The notes: generated by a model from the sequence alone, not told the origin. Positions 33,232 through 42,181 are shown, numbered from the stretch's first letter. The stretch is 64,000 bases of DNA from Candidatus Bathyarchaeota archaeon (GCA_012515445.1 JAAYYI010000004.1:1-64000), one strand, 5' to 3'. Numbers and translations are program-made.

Positions 33232-34005
33232 ATGGTCTCTAAAGATAACACTCCCCTCGCATATGAGAAAAGGGGCAATGGTCCACCACTACTGCTGGTC
33301 CATGGTAGTGGAATAGATCACACTTACTGGGAAACAGTAACTCCCCAACTTGAGCGCCACTTTACGGTTTGTGCTATTGATCGACGGGGGAGAGGACAAA
33401 GCGGTGATAGCAGGTCTTACGCAATACAAAGGGAATTCGAAGACATAGCCGCCTTAATCGGTAACATTTCTGGACCGGTGGACGTCATCGGGCATTCCTA
33501 TGGTGCGCTCTGCTCTCTTGAAGCCGCCCTGCTTACCAGAAACATTCGCAGGCTGGTGTTATATGAGCCGCCGATTTACACGACCATAGATATCCCCTAC
33601 CCCGCTGATGCACCCGTACTATTCAACACATACATCAAAAATGGCAACTATGAGAAAGCGCTATTACTACTCTACAAGATTGGCGATGCACCAGTCTCCG
33701 AGTTGGACTTACAGAAGGCGCAGCCTAACTGGCAAGCTAGACTCGCCGCGACGCCGACGCTTGCTCGAGAGGCATTTGGCGCCAGAGGTTACAATTTTAG
33801 CCCCAACAGGTTCAGAAACATGGAGACGCCTACGTTGCTTTTGGTTGGGAGTAAAACGACGCCGTTTTACAAGGCGGCGACTGAGGCGGTGCATAGAGCG
33901 TTGCCAAACAGTCAAGTTGCGGTTCTGCATGGGCAGGGGCATGAAGCCGTAGTTACTGCTCCTGAACTGTTTCTGCGTGAGGTGCTCAACTTTTTGGCGC
34001 ATTGA
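33232..34005 (+). CDS. alpha/beta hydrolase
   Basis: About 257 residues. LLLVHGSGIDHTYWE is the oxyanion-hole region, DVIGHSYGALCSL contains the nucleophile elbow G-H-S-Y-G (serine near residue 93), and VLHGQGHEAVV supplies the catalytic histidine near the end. Aspartate is probably in the LLLVGSKT strand region. ATG 33232 is favoured over TTG 33223. Stand-alone gene with no neighbour that suggests a substrate. Confidence 0.9.
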   Translation: MVSKDNTPLAYEKRGNGPPLLLVHGSGIDHTYWETVTPQLERHFTVCAIDRRGRGQSGDSRSYAIQREFEDIAALIGNISGPVDVIGHSYGALCSLEAALLTRNIRRLVLYEPPIYTTIDIPYPADAPVLFNTYIKNGNYEKALLLLYKIGDAPVSELDLQKAQPNWQARLAATPTLAREAFGARGYNFSPNRFRNMETPTLLLVGSKTTPFYKAATEAVHRALPNSQVAVLHGQGHEAVVTAPELFLREVLNFLAH

Positions 34006-34044
34006 GCCTTAGCATTGAATATTTAGCACAAGAGTAAACAACAC

Positions 34045-34053
34045 ATTTATACC
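34045..34053 (+). promoter_or_regulatory. TATA box of ACT regulator gene
   Basis: ATTTATACC lies about 24 bases before the ATG at 34069, the distance expected for a leaderless archaeal transcript starting at or next to the start codon. Confidence 0.5.
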
Positions 34054-34068
34054 TAAAAGAACAGAACT

Positions 34069-34590
34069 ATGCATAAGCGAACCGAAATGTGGAGCCAAAT
34101 TAAATCTGAACTTGAAGCATACCCAGAACGCCTCAAAGTCGCACGCGTCCTAATAGAGAATGGCTTATCGGCAAAAGAAGGCCAAATCTACCTAAACGAA
34201 ATAGAAATCCCGCCAGTCCGCATCGCAAGAGTCGCAGGCGTCGACCGCAGAACCGTCAACGAAACCCTCACCAGCATCCATGAAAACCCACAGCTCCGCA
34301 TAATATTTGAAGAAATACGCCCAGCAGGACACAGCCTAAAAGAAATCGCCAAGCACCTCAACCTCGGCGTCATCGAAATCACCCCCGCCAGCGCCCAAAT
34401 CCGAGGCATACTAGCCAACTCCGCACAAGTCCTTTTCAAAGCGGGGCTAGGCATACGGCAAGCCATAGTAGACGACCCCGAGCTCTCACCTGAGCCAAAG
34501 TGCACGTTAATTGTGGAGAAAAAAATCCCCGGTGAACTCATAACTGAGCTGCTAAAGATTCCAGGCGTAGCAAAAGTATCCGTATACTAA
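34069..34590 (+). CDS. HTH-ACT regulator of amino acid metabolism (COG2150-like)
   Basis: A 173-residue protein. The N-terminal half has a helix-turn-helix (RVLIENGLSAKEGQIYLNEIEIPPVRIARVAGVDRRTVNETL), and the C-terminal half is an ACT-like ligand-binding domain (GVIEITPASAQIRGILANSAQVLFKAGLGIRQAIVDD...GELITELLKIPGVAKVSVY). This pairing is the archaeal 'predicted regulator of amino acid metabolism'. The nearby stand-alone trpB2, with its dyad operators, is a possible target but not shown. An alternative start is ATG 34087. Confidence 0.85.
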   Translation: MHKRTEMWSQIKSELEAYPERLKVARVLIENGLSAKEGQIYLNEIEIPPVRIARVAGVDRRTVNETLTSIHENPQLRIIFEEIRPAGHSLKEIAKHLNLGVIEITPASAQIRGILANSAQVLFKAGLGIRQAIVDDPELSPEPKCTLIVEKKIPGELITELLKIPGVAKVSVY

Positions 34591-34592
34591 GC

Positions 34593-34901
34593 CTAAGCTT
34601 TGTCGTAGGCTTCTATCAGCGGCACAAGCGCGGTGTTAACGCCCTTCAATCCAACTACTGTGAGGGTCAAGAGCACTGTTTCCCGAATTTCCTCGCGGCT
34701 TGCACCGGCTTTCTTGGCAAACATGACATGCGCTAGCGCAGCGCCCAAGTCGTCGGTGACTATCTTCATCGCGATGTAGAGCAGTTGCTTGGTTTTACCA
34801 TCCAACGCAGACGGCTTAGCTATTGCCTCAATTAGCTTGTTGAATGCCCCTGCGATTTCAGGGGAATCAGATTGGAAAACCATGTATCCAGATTTACTCA
34901 T
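34593..34901 (-). CDS. carboxymuconolactone decarboxylase / AhpD-like protein without CxxC
   Basis: A 102-residue helical protein. DGKTKQLLYIAMKIVTDDLGAALAHVMFAKKAGASREEI is the CMD core. Peroxidase-active AhpD relatives carry a CxxC in this helix; here the corresponding stretch has no cysteine, while the histidine (AHVMFAKKAGAS) is kept. The protein therefore is unlikely to be a thiol peroxidase and could be a decarboxylase-like or binding protein. Convergent with the ACT gene, two bases apart. Confidence 0.85.
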   Translation of the reverse strand: MSKSGYMVFQSDSPEIAGAFNKLIEAIAKPSALDGKTKQLLYIAMKIVTDDLGAALAHVMFAKKAGASREEIRETVLLTLTVVGLKGVNTALVPLIEAYDKA

Positions 34902-35055
34902 AATAGGTCATCTAACGTTTGGTGTTTCGTAAATAAAATACTTACGAGAACCACTGGAAATATTGCTTCCAAATGGAAGAAAAAACTGCCACCTGCTGGT
35001 TTTTTTAATATATAGCTGTCTACCTAACTGCTCTATTAGAAACTCATTGCAGAAA

Positions 35056-35125
35056 CCTATAGGGGGTCTCAACCTATTTGGAGCCTAATATTCAATGTAT
35101 GCACTGCACCTATAGAGGGGGTACC
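35056..35125 (-). promoter_or_regulatory. paired ACCCCCT-TATAG promoter-like elements 2 and 3
   Basis: On the minus strand, TACCCCCTCTATAGG (35109-35125) and GAGACCCCCTATAGG (35056-35070) repeat the same C-run/TATA-like design 50 bases apart. They point toward the CMD gene. Similar pairs occur at 36.8 and 41.6-41.8 kb. Confidence 0.4.
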
Positions 35126-35150
35126 TGAACCGCTTAGTAGGGAGGGGGAG

Positions 35151-35191
35151 GTGCTTCTGAGACGGGTAGGTCTAGTCTTCAGCACTTTTTT
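35151..35191 (+). terminator. hairpin followed by T6, no gene upstream
   Basis: GTGCT (35151-35155) pairs with AGCAC (35181-35185), with an inner GAGAC/GTCT helix, immediately followed by six T residues. The shape is that of an intrinsic terminator. No plus-strand gene ends here (the nearest, the ACT regulator, ends 560 bases earlier), so it may end a short non-coding transcript. Confidence 0.35.
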
Positions 35192-35290
35192 AGGAGGCGG
35201 AAGGTTTGAGAGATCAACAAAGCATTGTCCACCTGAAAAATCCGCTTCACAGGCGGAATCATTTAATTAACATGCTTTTAATGGACCCGT

Positions 35291-36178
35291 ATGAATTATG
35301 CACGTTTACTGTCGCGGTTCTTATGGCTTGAAGCAAAAAGAGTCACTTACGGATTGAAGTACTTCGCGGAAATCGACGTAACCGACAACTGCAACCTCAG
35401 ATGCCGACACTGCTACCACTTCCACGGAAAAACCAGCTTCAAAATACAGGAACTCCCATTCACGGTCTGGAAGAAACGCTTCAGCGACCTGCACAAGTTA
35501 GGCGTCAGAGCTGTCCTTCTGGTAGGCGGTGAACCCGCATTGCGACCCGACGTACTGATGCTCGCCGACAAAACCTTCCCAATAGTCTATGTTATCACCA
35601 ACGGAACAATTAAAGTACCCGACGCATTCAAGCACAGACTATTCCTCTCAGTAGACGGCAGTCCAGAAACCAACGACGCCATCCGGGGAAAAAACTCGTT
35701 TAAGCGCCTTATGGACAACTACTCAGGCGACAGCCGTGCTATAATCAACATGACGCTAACCGCAAGTAACTACCAAGAGTTAGAGCAAGTTGTGGAAATC
35801 TCCGAAGCCAACGGTTTCGATGGAGTCGTATGCAATATTTGCTCGGGAAACATCGACTGCGACTCCAACATGAAGGTTACCGATAGGACGCAGATAATAG
35901 CTGAGATGCGACGGGTGAAGGCGCTGCATAAAAAAAGCTTCTTGATGACTCAAAGAATGATACGATGGTACGAGCAGCCGAACCACGCTGCCTCCTGCGC
36001 TTGGGGCACTGAAACGTTGCATCTGGATGTGCTGTGGAAACGGCGAAGGTGTTTCACTAATAATGCAGACTGCTCGAATTGCGGCTGCTTTGCGGGTTCG
36101 CTTCAGACGCCGCTAAAGATGCTAAAAAACCTGCCAACGATGATAAAGATCGCTGCTCCGAACTGCAACAAAATCTAG
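35291..36178 (+). CDS. radical SAM protein
   Basis: A 295-residue radical SAM enzyme. The cluster motif CNLRCRHC spans residues 34-41, LVGGEPALRPD is the GGE SAM-binding motif, and VITNGTIKVP and LFLSVDG are later barrel strands. The C-terminus has clustered cysteines (CAWGTE, CFTNNADCSNCGC), probably an auxiliary cluster or SPASM-like remnant. Family resemblance is to archaeal MoaA/SPASM-type proteins of unknown substrate. An N-terminal amphipathic helix (YARLLSRFLWLEAKRV) might associate with membrane. Confidence 0.85.
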   Translation: MNYARLLSRFLWLEAKRVTYGLKYFAEIDVTDNCNLRCRHCYHFHGKTSFKIQELPFTVWKKRFSDLHKLGVRAVLLVGGEPALRPDVLMLADKTFPIVYVITNGTIKVPDAFKHRLFLSVDGSPETNDAIRGKNSFKRLMDNYSGDSRAIINMTLTASNYQELEQVVEISEANGFDGVVCNICSGNIDCDSNMKVTDRTQIIAEMRRVKALHKKSFLMTQRMIRWYEQPNHAASCAWGTETLHLDVLWKRRRCFTNNADCSNCGCFAGSLQTPLKMLKNLPTMIKIAAPNCNKI

Positions 36179-36211
36179 ACCGTTGGATATAGCAGCTAGC
36201 AGCCACTCCGC

Positions 36212-36673
36212 TCAGTTGTTTAGCCACTCGTAATGTTCCCGTATAATCGGTCTCGCATTTTTTACTATGTGGTACGCTTCGTTTAGCTGCATTCCATACT
36301 GCCTCGCAATAATCGACGCTATAATAAACGGGCTACGATCTACGCCCTCGATACAGTGGACAAGTATCCTCGCTGTTGGGGTTTGCTGCAGGATGGCGTT
36401 GACGGTGTCTATTGCTTGATTGAGGCCTTTTACCCATGGGTCCTCGTTTGGGTAGGCTGTGCTGGTTGGTACGGGTTGGCTGTGGAAGTGGAAGCCGTTG
36501 TTTGATAATGCGAAGAGTTCTGCCTCTTTTCTTATGAGCTCTGGTTCGGGGCAGACGCTGACGACATGCGTAATGCCGAGGCTCTTAAGATTGCCCAGTG
36601 CCTGATTGGGTTCAGGCCCGAGCACGTCAAGTACTTGGCTTAAAAAAAGCTGGTCTGTAATCTGATTAATCAC
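36212..36673 (-). CDS. dual-specificity protein phosphatase
   Basis: About 153 residues. The active-site loop VHCIEGVDRS (Cys near residue 107) is the HCx5R(S/T) signature, and an aspartate-containing loop (PNEDPW) precedes it as general acid candidate. Archaeal DSPs of this size dephosphorylate Ser/Thr/Tyr on proteins. I chose GTG 36673, with GGAAGGGAG upstream; a TTG seven codons earlier lies inside that ribosome-binding sequence. Divergent from PCNA. Confidence 0.85.
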   Translation of the reverse strand: MINQITDQLFLSQVLDVLGPEPNQALGNLKSLGITHVVSVCPEPELIRKEAELFALSNNGFHFHSQPVPTSTAYPNEDPWVKGLNQAIDTVNAILQQTPTARILVHCIEGVDRSPFIIASIIARQYGMQLNEAYHIVKNARPIIREHYEWLNN

Positions 36674-37010
36674 TCTATTTTCTCTCCCTTCCAACTAATT
36701 TTTTGAGGCAACGAGGGAACGTATAAGGCCTTCGGCTAAGTCACCGAAAAATTCAGGCGACTACCCAAAAAAGCCCAAGACCTGGTTTAACTGTCGGTTG
36801 ACTACTCGGAGCCGCTTATATAAGGGGAGGGAGGTAGCTTTAAAACAACAGAAGTTCCCGATTTATCCTTTAAATAAGGGGGTCTAGCGAAAAATAGCAG
36901 TTAAAGCCCAACTCATTGCACCATGTGCCCCGCAACCCCAAAAAAGCCATCTCAGCCACCACCCGAGCAGTCATCGGTGATTACAATACGGCTTTCACGT
37001 AAGCTCTGGA
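36674..37010. other. intergenic region between phosphatase and pcn
   Basis: About 340 gene-free bases. Apart from the two promoter-like elements listed separately, there are GGTCTTGGGCTTTTTTG-like and CAGGCGACTACCC segments but no recognisable RNA gene. Confidence 0.4.
36817..36888 (-). promoter_or_regulatory. paired promoter-like elements 4 and 5
   Basis: On the minus strand, GCTAGACCCCCTTATTTAAAGG (read as CTAGACCCCC then TTATTTAAAGG, 36867-36888) is followed 28 bases later by CTACCTCCCTCCCC and TTATATAAG (36817-36839). The same two versions occur in the same order on the plus strand at 41589 and 41777. They point toward the phosphatase gene. Confidence 0.45.
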
Positions 37011-37024
37011 CTAAATTTATAAAC
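37011..37024 (+). promoter_or_regulatory. TATA box of pcn
   Basis: CTAAATTTATAAAC is a good archaeal TATA box, about 65 bases before the pcn ATG, implying a leader of roughly 40 bases. A second AT-rich box, CTATTATAAC, lies nearer at about 37040. Confidence 0.45.
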
Positions 37025-37082
37025 TCAGAGTGTAATCATACCCTATTATAACAGATATTACTTGAGTGAGAGAGGATCAAAC

Positions 37083-37838
37083 ATGTTCAAGCTTAAAGTT
37101 TCAGACGCCAAAATGCTACGGGATATGTGCACCGCCATCTCGATTCTAGTCGATGAAGCAACCTTCAAAATCGAACCAGATGGACTAAAACTACGCGCAA
37201 TGGACCCATCACGTGTCGCCATGATCGACTTCGAATGGCCAAAAACCATCTTCCAAGAATACGTCTGCAGCGAACCCACAAAGATGTGCCTCAACATATC
37301 CGAACTCCTCAAACTACTCAAACGAGCCGGCAAAGAAGAATCCGTCGAACTAAGCTTAGATGACAAAACCGGCAGACTCCTAGTAACAATCCAAGGCAAA
37401 TACGCCCGCAACTTCAACATGCCAACACTCGAAGCAAGCGACGAAGAAGTACCAACACCAAAAATCAGCTTCAACGTTAAAGCAAAAACCACAACATCAG
37501 GCCTCAGCCAAGCAATAGAAGACGCACAACTAGTAAGCGACCACGTCAGAATTGAAGCAGAACCAGAAAAACTAACCCTAAGCGCATCCGGCGACCTCAT
37601 GGGCGCAACCATTATACTCCAGAAAGGCAACGACGCACTACTCGAACTCGACGTAAAAGAAAACGCTAAAGCAACATTCAGTCTAAGCTACCTCTCAGAA
37701 ATCATCAAAGCCGCAACCGCGACAGCAGACATCGCAACACTCGAATTCTCGACAGACATGCCAGTAAGAATCGACTTCCAGCAAACAAAAGAGGGCAAAC
37801 TAACCTTCTTCCTGGCTCCAAGAATCGAAACCGAATAA
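37083..37838 (+). CDS. pcn: DNA polymerase sliding clamp PCNA
   Basis: A 251-residue clamp subunit. FKLKVSDAKMLRDMCTAISILVDEATFKIEPDGLKLRAMDPSRVAMIDFEW is the classic N-terminus, and the C-terminal FFLAPRIE is the conserved tail that forms the PIP-peptide pocket. Single full-length domain pair, so homotrimer is possible unless paralogues exist elsewhere. ATG 37083 follows GAGAGGATC; the in-frame TTG at 37062 is too far upstream for the family. It is followed by priL after 13 bases, an operon of processivity clamp and primase. Confidence 0.95.
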   Translation: MFKLKVSDAKMLRDMCTAISILVDEATFKIEPDGLKLRAMDPSRVAMIDFEWPKTIFQEYVCSEPTKMCLNISELLKLLKRAGKEESVELSLDDKTGRLLVTIQGKYARNFNMPTLEASDEEVPTPKISFNVKAKTTTSGLSQAIEDAQLVSDHVRIEAEPEKLTLSASGDLMGATIILQKGNDALLELDVKENAKATFSLSYLSEIIKAATATADIATLEFSTDMPVRIDFQQTKEGKLTFFLAPRIETE

Positions 37839-37851
37839 GCGGAATCCAACA

Positions 37852-38922
37852 ATGGAATTGGCTGTAATTACTATTGAGGATTACGCCAAATACCCTTTTC
37901 TAAAACAGGCTTCTTCTAAAATCCAGAATCTAGATTTTACCATTCAAAGCATAGCCGAAGACCCATCTATCTTAAAACGGGCAGAAAAACGCATCGAAGC
38001 AGCAATACTTGACCTCACAACAGGCGAACCAGATAAAGACGAGCGCAACGAAATCACCGCATATGCAGCCTCACTAATAATCGCTATTGCCACCAAAAAA
38101 CCCTGGATAAAAAAACGCTACGCGCTCGCAGTAGCCAAAACAGCTTACTCAGACATGCTAAAATACAAAAACGCCAACGAGAAACAGGCAAAAACAAAAA
38201 TATACACAATCGCCCGCGACTTCGGCTGGAACATAATTGACGGCCAAAAAATCGCTGGACAAAGCGTCGGAAAAGACTTCGGCGTCCACTTCGCAAACTA
38301 CCTCAAAAACGCCGCCCACATGCATAAACCCGAATGGAAACTCGTCAACCAAATCATCAGCAACGGATACATCTACATAAACAAAGAAAAAGCCGCACGA
38401 CTTCTCCAAGAAGAAATCAAAAGCCGCGTAGAAAAGCGCCTCGATATTGACGAAATCAAAAACCTACCTGAAGACATCAACCTCATCACCAACAAACTAA
38501 ACGTGCTCGCGCAAGACATCATCGGACAAGAAACCGAGGAAATGCCAAAAGAAGTCACAATGACTGCGTTCCCACCCTGCATAAACGCCCTGATGATGGA
38601 AGCTAAACAGGCACATCACCTCTCACACATCGGAAGATTCACACTCACCAGCTTCCTGCTAAACATCGGCATGACCGCAGAAGCCGTAAACGAACTCTAT
38701 AAAACGTTTAGCGACTATAACGAACGCTTAACCCGATACCAAATCGAGCACATCGCAGGCGAGCGAGGCTCAGCCACCAAATACACGCCACCGCAATGCA
38801 GCATACTTCAAACACACGGCGTTTGCAGGAACCGCGATGAACTCTGCCGATACAGCTACCACCCGCTGAAATACTACAAGAAAAAGATAGAGAGCGCAAA
38901 ACCGAAAGCTAACTCACCATAA
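37852..38922 (+). CDS. priL: DNA primase large subunit PriL
   Basis: A 356-residue regulatory primase subunit that with PriS makes RNA/DNA primers. The N-terminal half carries the PriS-binding helices (EDYAKYPFLKQASSKIQ). The C-terminal half has the four iron-sulfur cluster cysteines: PPCINALM, then CSILQTHGVC, and CRYSYHPLKYY. PriS is not in the window. It is directly downstream of pcn, and the close spacing suggests co-expression. Confidence 0.93.
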   Translation: MELAVITIEDYAKYPFLKQASSKIQNLDFTIQSIAEDPSILKRAEKRIEAAILDLTTGEPDKDERNEITAYAASLIIAIATKKPWIKKRYALAVAKTAYSDMLKYKNANEKQAKTKIYTIARDFGWNIIDGQKIAGQSVGKDFGVHFANYLKNAAHMHKPEWKLVNQIISNGYIYINKEKAARLLQEEIKSRVEKRLDIDEIKNLPEDINLITNKLNVLAQDIIGQETEEMPKEVTMTAFPPCINALMMEAKQAHHLSHIGRFTLTSFLLNIGMTAEAVNELYKTFSDYNERLTRYQIEHIAGERGSATKYTPPQCSILQTHGVCRNRDELCRYSYHPLKYYKKKIESAKPKANSP

Positions 38923-38970
38923 AAAGTTTATTAACAAACTCACACTGCTATTGACAATTGATTATCACAT

Positions 38971-39711
38971 ATGGCCTACCAGATCACAGGAACTCCCCAG
39001 AACACCGAAATCGGGGTTATTCTCCCAACCTACGGCGAAGCAGAAAACATCGCTAACCTAATTGAGGACATAGAAAACCTCGGCTTAAACACCCAGATTC
39101 TAGTCATCGACGACTCAAGCCCAGACGGAACCGCAACCGTTGTTCAAGAAAAACAGAAGAAATACCCCAACCTCCTACTATACAGCAGACCAAAAAAAAC
39201 CGGGTTGGGCACAGCGATAACCGACGGATTTAAAATCTACCTCTCAGCCCAGAATCCGCCCAAATATGTATTCACAATGGATGCAGACTATTCACACAAC
39301 CCACAGGATATCCCAAAACTCCTCGCAGTAATGCATGAATCAGACTGCGCAATAGTCATCGGCAGCCGCTACAGCAAAGGCGGAAAAATCCAGGGTTGGC
39401 CGCTTACAAGAAAAATCATCAGCAAAACAGCAAACACCATTGCAAGAGCTCTTTTGGGATTGAAACTGCAGGATTGCACCGCAGGTTTCCGTTGTTACTC
39501 GACGACTTTTCTGCGTGAAGCTATAAGTAGTTTGCATAGTACGACTTATGAGATTCAGATTGAGACGGTTAGGCAGGCTTCGCTGCGGAATTTTGTGGTT
39601 AAGGAGACTCCTGTTTTGTTTGTGAATCGTAAGCAGGGGAAATCTAAGCTTGCTTGGGGAGAAATCAAAAGCTTTTTGACGTACACGATTCGGGCGGTTT
39701 GGCGTTCGTAG
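38971..39711 (+). CDS. dolichol-phosphate mannosyltransferase-like GT2 glycosyltransferase
   Basis: A 246-residue family-2 glycosyltransferase. IGVILPTYGEAENIANLIEDI begins the fold, VIDDSSPDGT contains the first Asp pair, MDADYSHNP is the DxD-type motif, and a GSRYSKGGKIQGWPLTRKIISKTAN segment and QIETVRQA follow as in Dpm1. No membrane helix, so it is the soluble catalytic type. It would charge dolichol phosphate with a hexose for N-glycosylation. The next gene is a polytopic GT-C-like protein, a natural user of the lipid-linked sugar. Confidence 0.9.
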   Translation: MAYQITGTPQNTEIGVILPTYGEAENIANLIEDIENLGLNTQILVIDDSSPDGTATVVQEKQKKYPNLLLYSRPKKTGLGTAITDGFKIYLSAQNPPKYVFTMDADYSHNPQDIPKLLAVMHESDCAIVIGSRYSKGGKIQGWPLTRKIISKTANTIARALLGLKLQDCTAGFRCYSTTFLREAISSLHSTTYEIQIETVRQASLRNFVVKETPVLFVNRKQGKSKLAWGEIKSFLTYTIRAVWRS

Positions 39712-39773
39712 CTTTATGACAAAGCTTTTTGTGTACAGTCAGGTTAACTCTTATTTGGAGTAGCGGCGATACG

Positions 39774-41576
39774 GTGAAGCTGGGCAGAACACGATTTTTC
39801 CTTTTAGTAGGCGCTTTGTTGATGGTGTTAAGTGTTGTTTTAGCGCTCTTTAGCATCTACGCCGACTTTACCGGTGAAGCCACCTCCAGAACCATAATTG
39901 ACACCACTTTTCGGTTGAGCCCAAATGAGGAGCGGCGTCAGGGTCTTGGGAACTTTCATGGGAACACCAGTTTAGGCAACGAGTCGTTAACTGTGCTGGT
40001 GGATGCTTCGGGTGATTTCGTCTGGAACTTTTCGGTTATCACTTATGGGCACAGCGTCTACAGCTATTTGGGTTCGGGGAATGTCTCTTACTCTTTTCAG
40101 AGCGGCGCAGACTACTATGAAGCGGTTTTTTGGGTTGACGGCTCCAATTCAGGTGAGTTGCGTTTTAGGGTGGTTGTGGATCAGGCTGAGTTCAGTTACC
40201 CTTATGTTTGGCTTTCTGAGATTGCGAAGCTGCTGTTTCTGGCGGCTGTTTCTGTGGTGCTGCTGGCTTTGCTGTACTGGGTTGTCTGTGAGAAGCCGCA
40301 TGTTTCGGACAAGTTGACTGTGACGGCGTTGGGTGATGGTGGTAGACGGCTTCTGCTTCTGCTGCTGGCTTTGTCGCTTGTGTTGTGGCTTGCCCTGTTA
40401 GCGTTTAATTCTAGTCCGCTGGCGACGTTTGATGACTGGTACACTGACCATGCGCGGCACACATACACTGCGAACCTGTTTTTGAAGGATGGTTTAGCTG
40501 TGTTTAGTGAGCCGATGGATGTGTTAGCTTCGGCGGATCGGTCGGCTTTTATGTTTGTTACTTGGCCTGAGATGCCGCATCTTTACCCTATTGGTAGTGT
40601 GCTGCTGTTTCTGCCGTTTAGCCTGCTGGTTGAAGCCGGCGTTGGGGCGGCTGTGGTGTTCAAGTTGGAGTTGGCGCTGTTTCTGGTGTTTAGCCACGTG
40701 TGCCTGTATTACTTTTTTATGCGTTATTTTAGTCAGCGACGTTTTCCGCTCTTTGAACTAAAAAGTGCGTCCGAGAATATTCGGCTATTGCGTGAGGGTA
40801 GCAGGCGTGAGCAGATGCCACTGTTGCGCGAGTACTTCGATTTTGCGCTACTGATGGTTGGCGTCTACATCATTTACATGTCGCTTGTGGTTTTCGCGGC
40901 GAACGGAATGTTTGACTCGGTGCCTTTCCTGTTTGGACTTTTGGCGGTGCTCGCTTTTTTGGGTGGACGCTATGACGTTTCGCTTTTACTGGTTGGGATT
41001 TCTGTGCTGTTTAAGTATCAGTCGGCGATTTTCCTATTTCCCATTGTCTTAATTGCTGGAGTGTTGTTGCTTCAGCAGAGAGGTGTTTTTGGTTTGCTGC
41101 GGAACAAATTTGTGGTTTCTGCGGTGGCGCTGGCGGCTCTGAGTGGGTTTACGGCGTATCTGAGTTTGCCGTATCTGCTGGGTACACGTGCCGAACTGAT
41201 AATGAACGGGGTAAACGCGTTTTCGCCTAACGCGCAGATCAACTGGTCTGTGCAGGCTGCTGCGGTGCTGTTAACGCTTGCGGGAACCCTGGTTTACGCC
41301 GCTTACATGCTAAACAAAAACAAGCTGATGTCGCTTTCCGCCGTTTTCCTGCTGCTGCCCTCGTTTATGCTGCCGTACTTCCAGAACTGGTATCTTCCTT
41401 ACCTGTTTGTGTATGTGTTGATTCCTCAGCGGAAGAACGAGTTGACGGCGACTTTGATCTGGCTGATCTTTATGGTTGTGGTGCTCTCGTATGGCGGAAG
41501 CGGCTTCAACCCAGCGCTGTTGACTTCGCACTTTGATAGCATGCTGAAAACAAGCTTCTTCGGCTTAGCTGAGTAG
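39774..41576 (+). CDS. large polytopic membrane protein, possible GT-C glycosyltransferase
   Basis: About 600 residues from GTG 39774 (GGAG upstream). An N-terminal helix is followed by an extracytoplasmic beta-rich domain (about residues 30-140) and a second helix; the remainder has roughly ten helices. DDWYTDHARHTYTANLFLKDG (split around HARHTY) and YPIGSVLLFLPFSLLVEAG recall the acidic first-loop and following segments of lipid-dependent mannosyltransferases. I do not recognise the exact family. Position after the Dpm-like gene supports use of a dolichol-linked sugar. Leucine codons are strongly CTG/TTG biased compared with flanking genes, a possible sign of different origin. Confidence 0.65.
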   Translation: MKLGRTRFFLLVGALLMVLSVVLALFSIYADFTGEATSRTIIDTTFRLSPNEERRQGLGNFHGNTSLGNESLTVLVDASGDFVWNFSVITYGHSVYSYLGSGNVSYSFQSGADYYEAVFWVDGSNSGELRFRVVVDQAEFSYPYVWLSEIAKLLFLAAVSVVLLALLYWVVCEKPHVSDKLTVTALGDGGRRLLLLLLALSLVLWLALLAFNSSPLATFDDWYTDHARHTYTANLFLKDGLAVFSEPMDVLASADRSAFMFVTWPEMPHLYPIGSVLLFLPFSLLVEAGVGAAVVFKLELALFLVFSHVCLYYFFMRYFSQRRFPLFELKSASENIRLLREGSRREQMPLLREYFDFALLMVGVYIIYMSLVVFAANGMFDSVPFLFGLLAVLAFLGGRYDVSLLLVGISVLFKYQSAIFLFPIVLIAGVLLLQQRGVFGLLRNKFVVSAVALAALSGFTAYLSLPYLLGTRAELIMNGVNAFSPNAQINWSVQAAAVLLTLAGTLVYAAYMLNKNKLMSLSAVFLLLPSFMLPYFQNWYLPYLFVYVLIPQRKNELTATLIWLIFMVVVLSYGGSGFNPALLTSHFDSMLKTSFFGLAE

Positions 41577-42181
41577 CTTGGCAGAATTCTAACCCCCCTT
41601 ATTTATAGAGTCAACGTTTGCTCAATGAAGCGGCGCTGAGGTGTGCGTTAGCTGGATTGCGGTCATGGTGGCTATGCGGTTGCTGTGTTCTGTGCTGATT
41701 TTATCTGCAGCTGTTTTTAGGCGCTGGCTATGTTTGGTTGATGCTTCTGTATAAGGCGACCTTCTGTTGCTCTCAAGCTACCTCCCTCCCCTTATATAAA
41801 ACAGTGAAAGGCAGGTTCAACCCGTAATTGCGTAAAGCAATGATTGGCAATGAATAGCAAAATGCAGTCAGGCACTGGCATGGCTCATTCAACTCGATTC
41901 GTTTGAAAGTTGATTTTTATGAGATAAAAATGCATCTTAGCATTTTAGAATTTGCACATTTAAGGTATCCCAAACAACTTGACTTGCTATTAGATGACAA
42001 TGAACAGAATCTAAATCGGTTCTATACACAACGCTAATACACCTGAGGACTTAATCATACCATAAGAATAATCGATATCTTAATGCTGGATATACATTCA
42101 GTTGAAAGTGTTTTTAGCCTTATAAGTCATAAAGTATAAGAAGAAGTGTGTTTCCTTATTGGGAAGCTGGTAGTGAATAAC
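41577..42181. other. 605-bp gene-free region before the L44e operon
   Basis: Contains two promoter-like elements (listed separately) and AT-rich sequence after 41900. A 35-codon frame at 41930-42037 has no ribosome binding site and is not called. The TATA box of the ribosomal protein operon is probably the GCCTTATAAG near 42117. Confidence 0.4.
41589..41802 (+). promoter_or_regulatory. paired promoter-like elements 6 and 7
   Basis: TAACCCCCCTTATTTATAG (41591-41609) and CTACCTCCCTCCCC with CTTATATAAAAC (41779-41802) reproduce, in the same order, the pair found on the minus strand at 36.8 kb. They point toward the L44e operon, but lie 380 to 590 bases upstream of it, which suggests separate short transcripts. 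Confidence 0.4.

Larger units (their letters stand above)
34902..35290. other. gene-free region with promoter-like pair and orphan terminator
   Basis: 389 bases without a long frame. It contains two minus-strand promoter-like elements (35056-35070 and 35109-35125), a plus-strand hairpin with T6 (35151-35191), and a second small hairpin near 34970 (TTCC/GGAA). These features together suggest one or two short transcripts between the flanking divergent genes. Confidence 0.4.

Noticed and set aside
41930-42037. 35-codon plus-strand frame before the L44e operon
   Set aside because: No ribosome binding site or recognisable motif; length is within chance expectation for AT-rich sequence.
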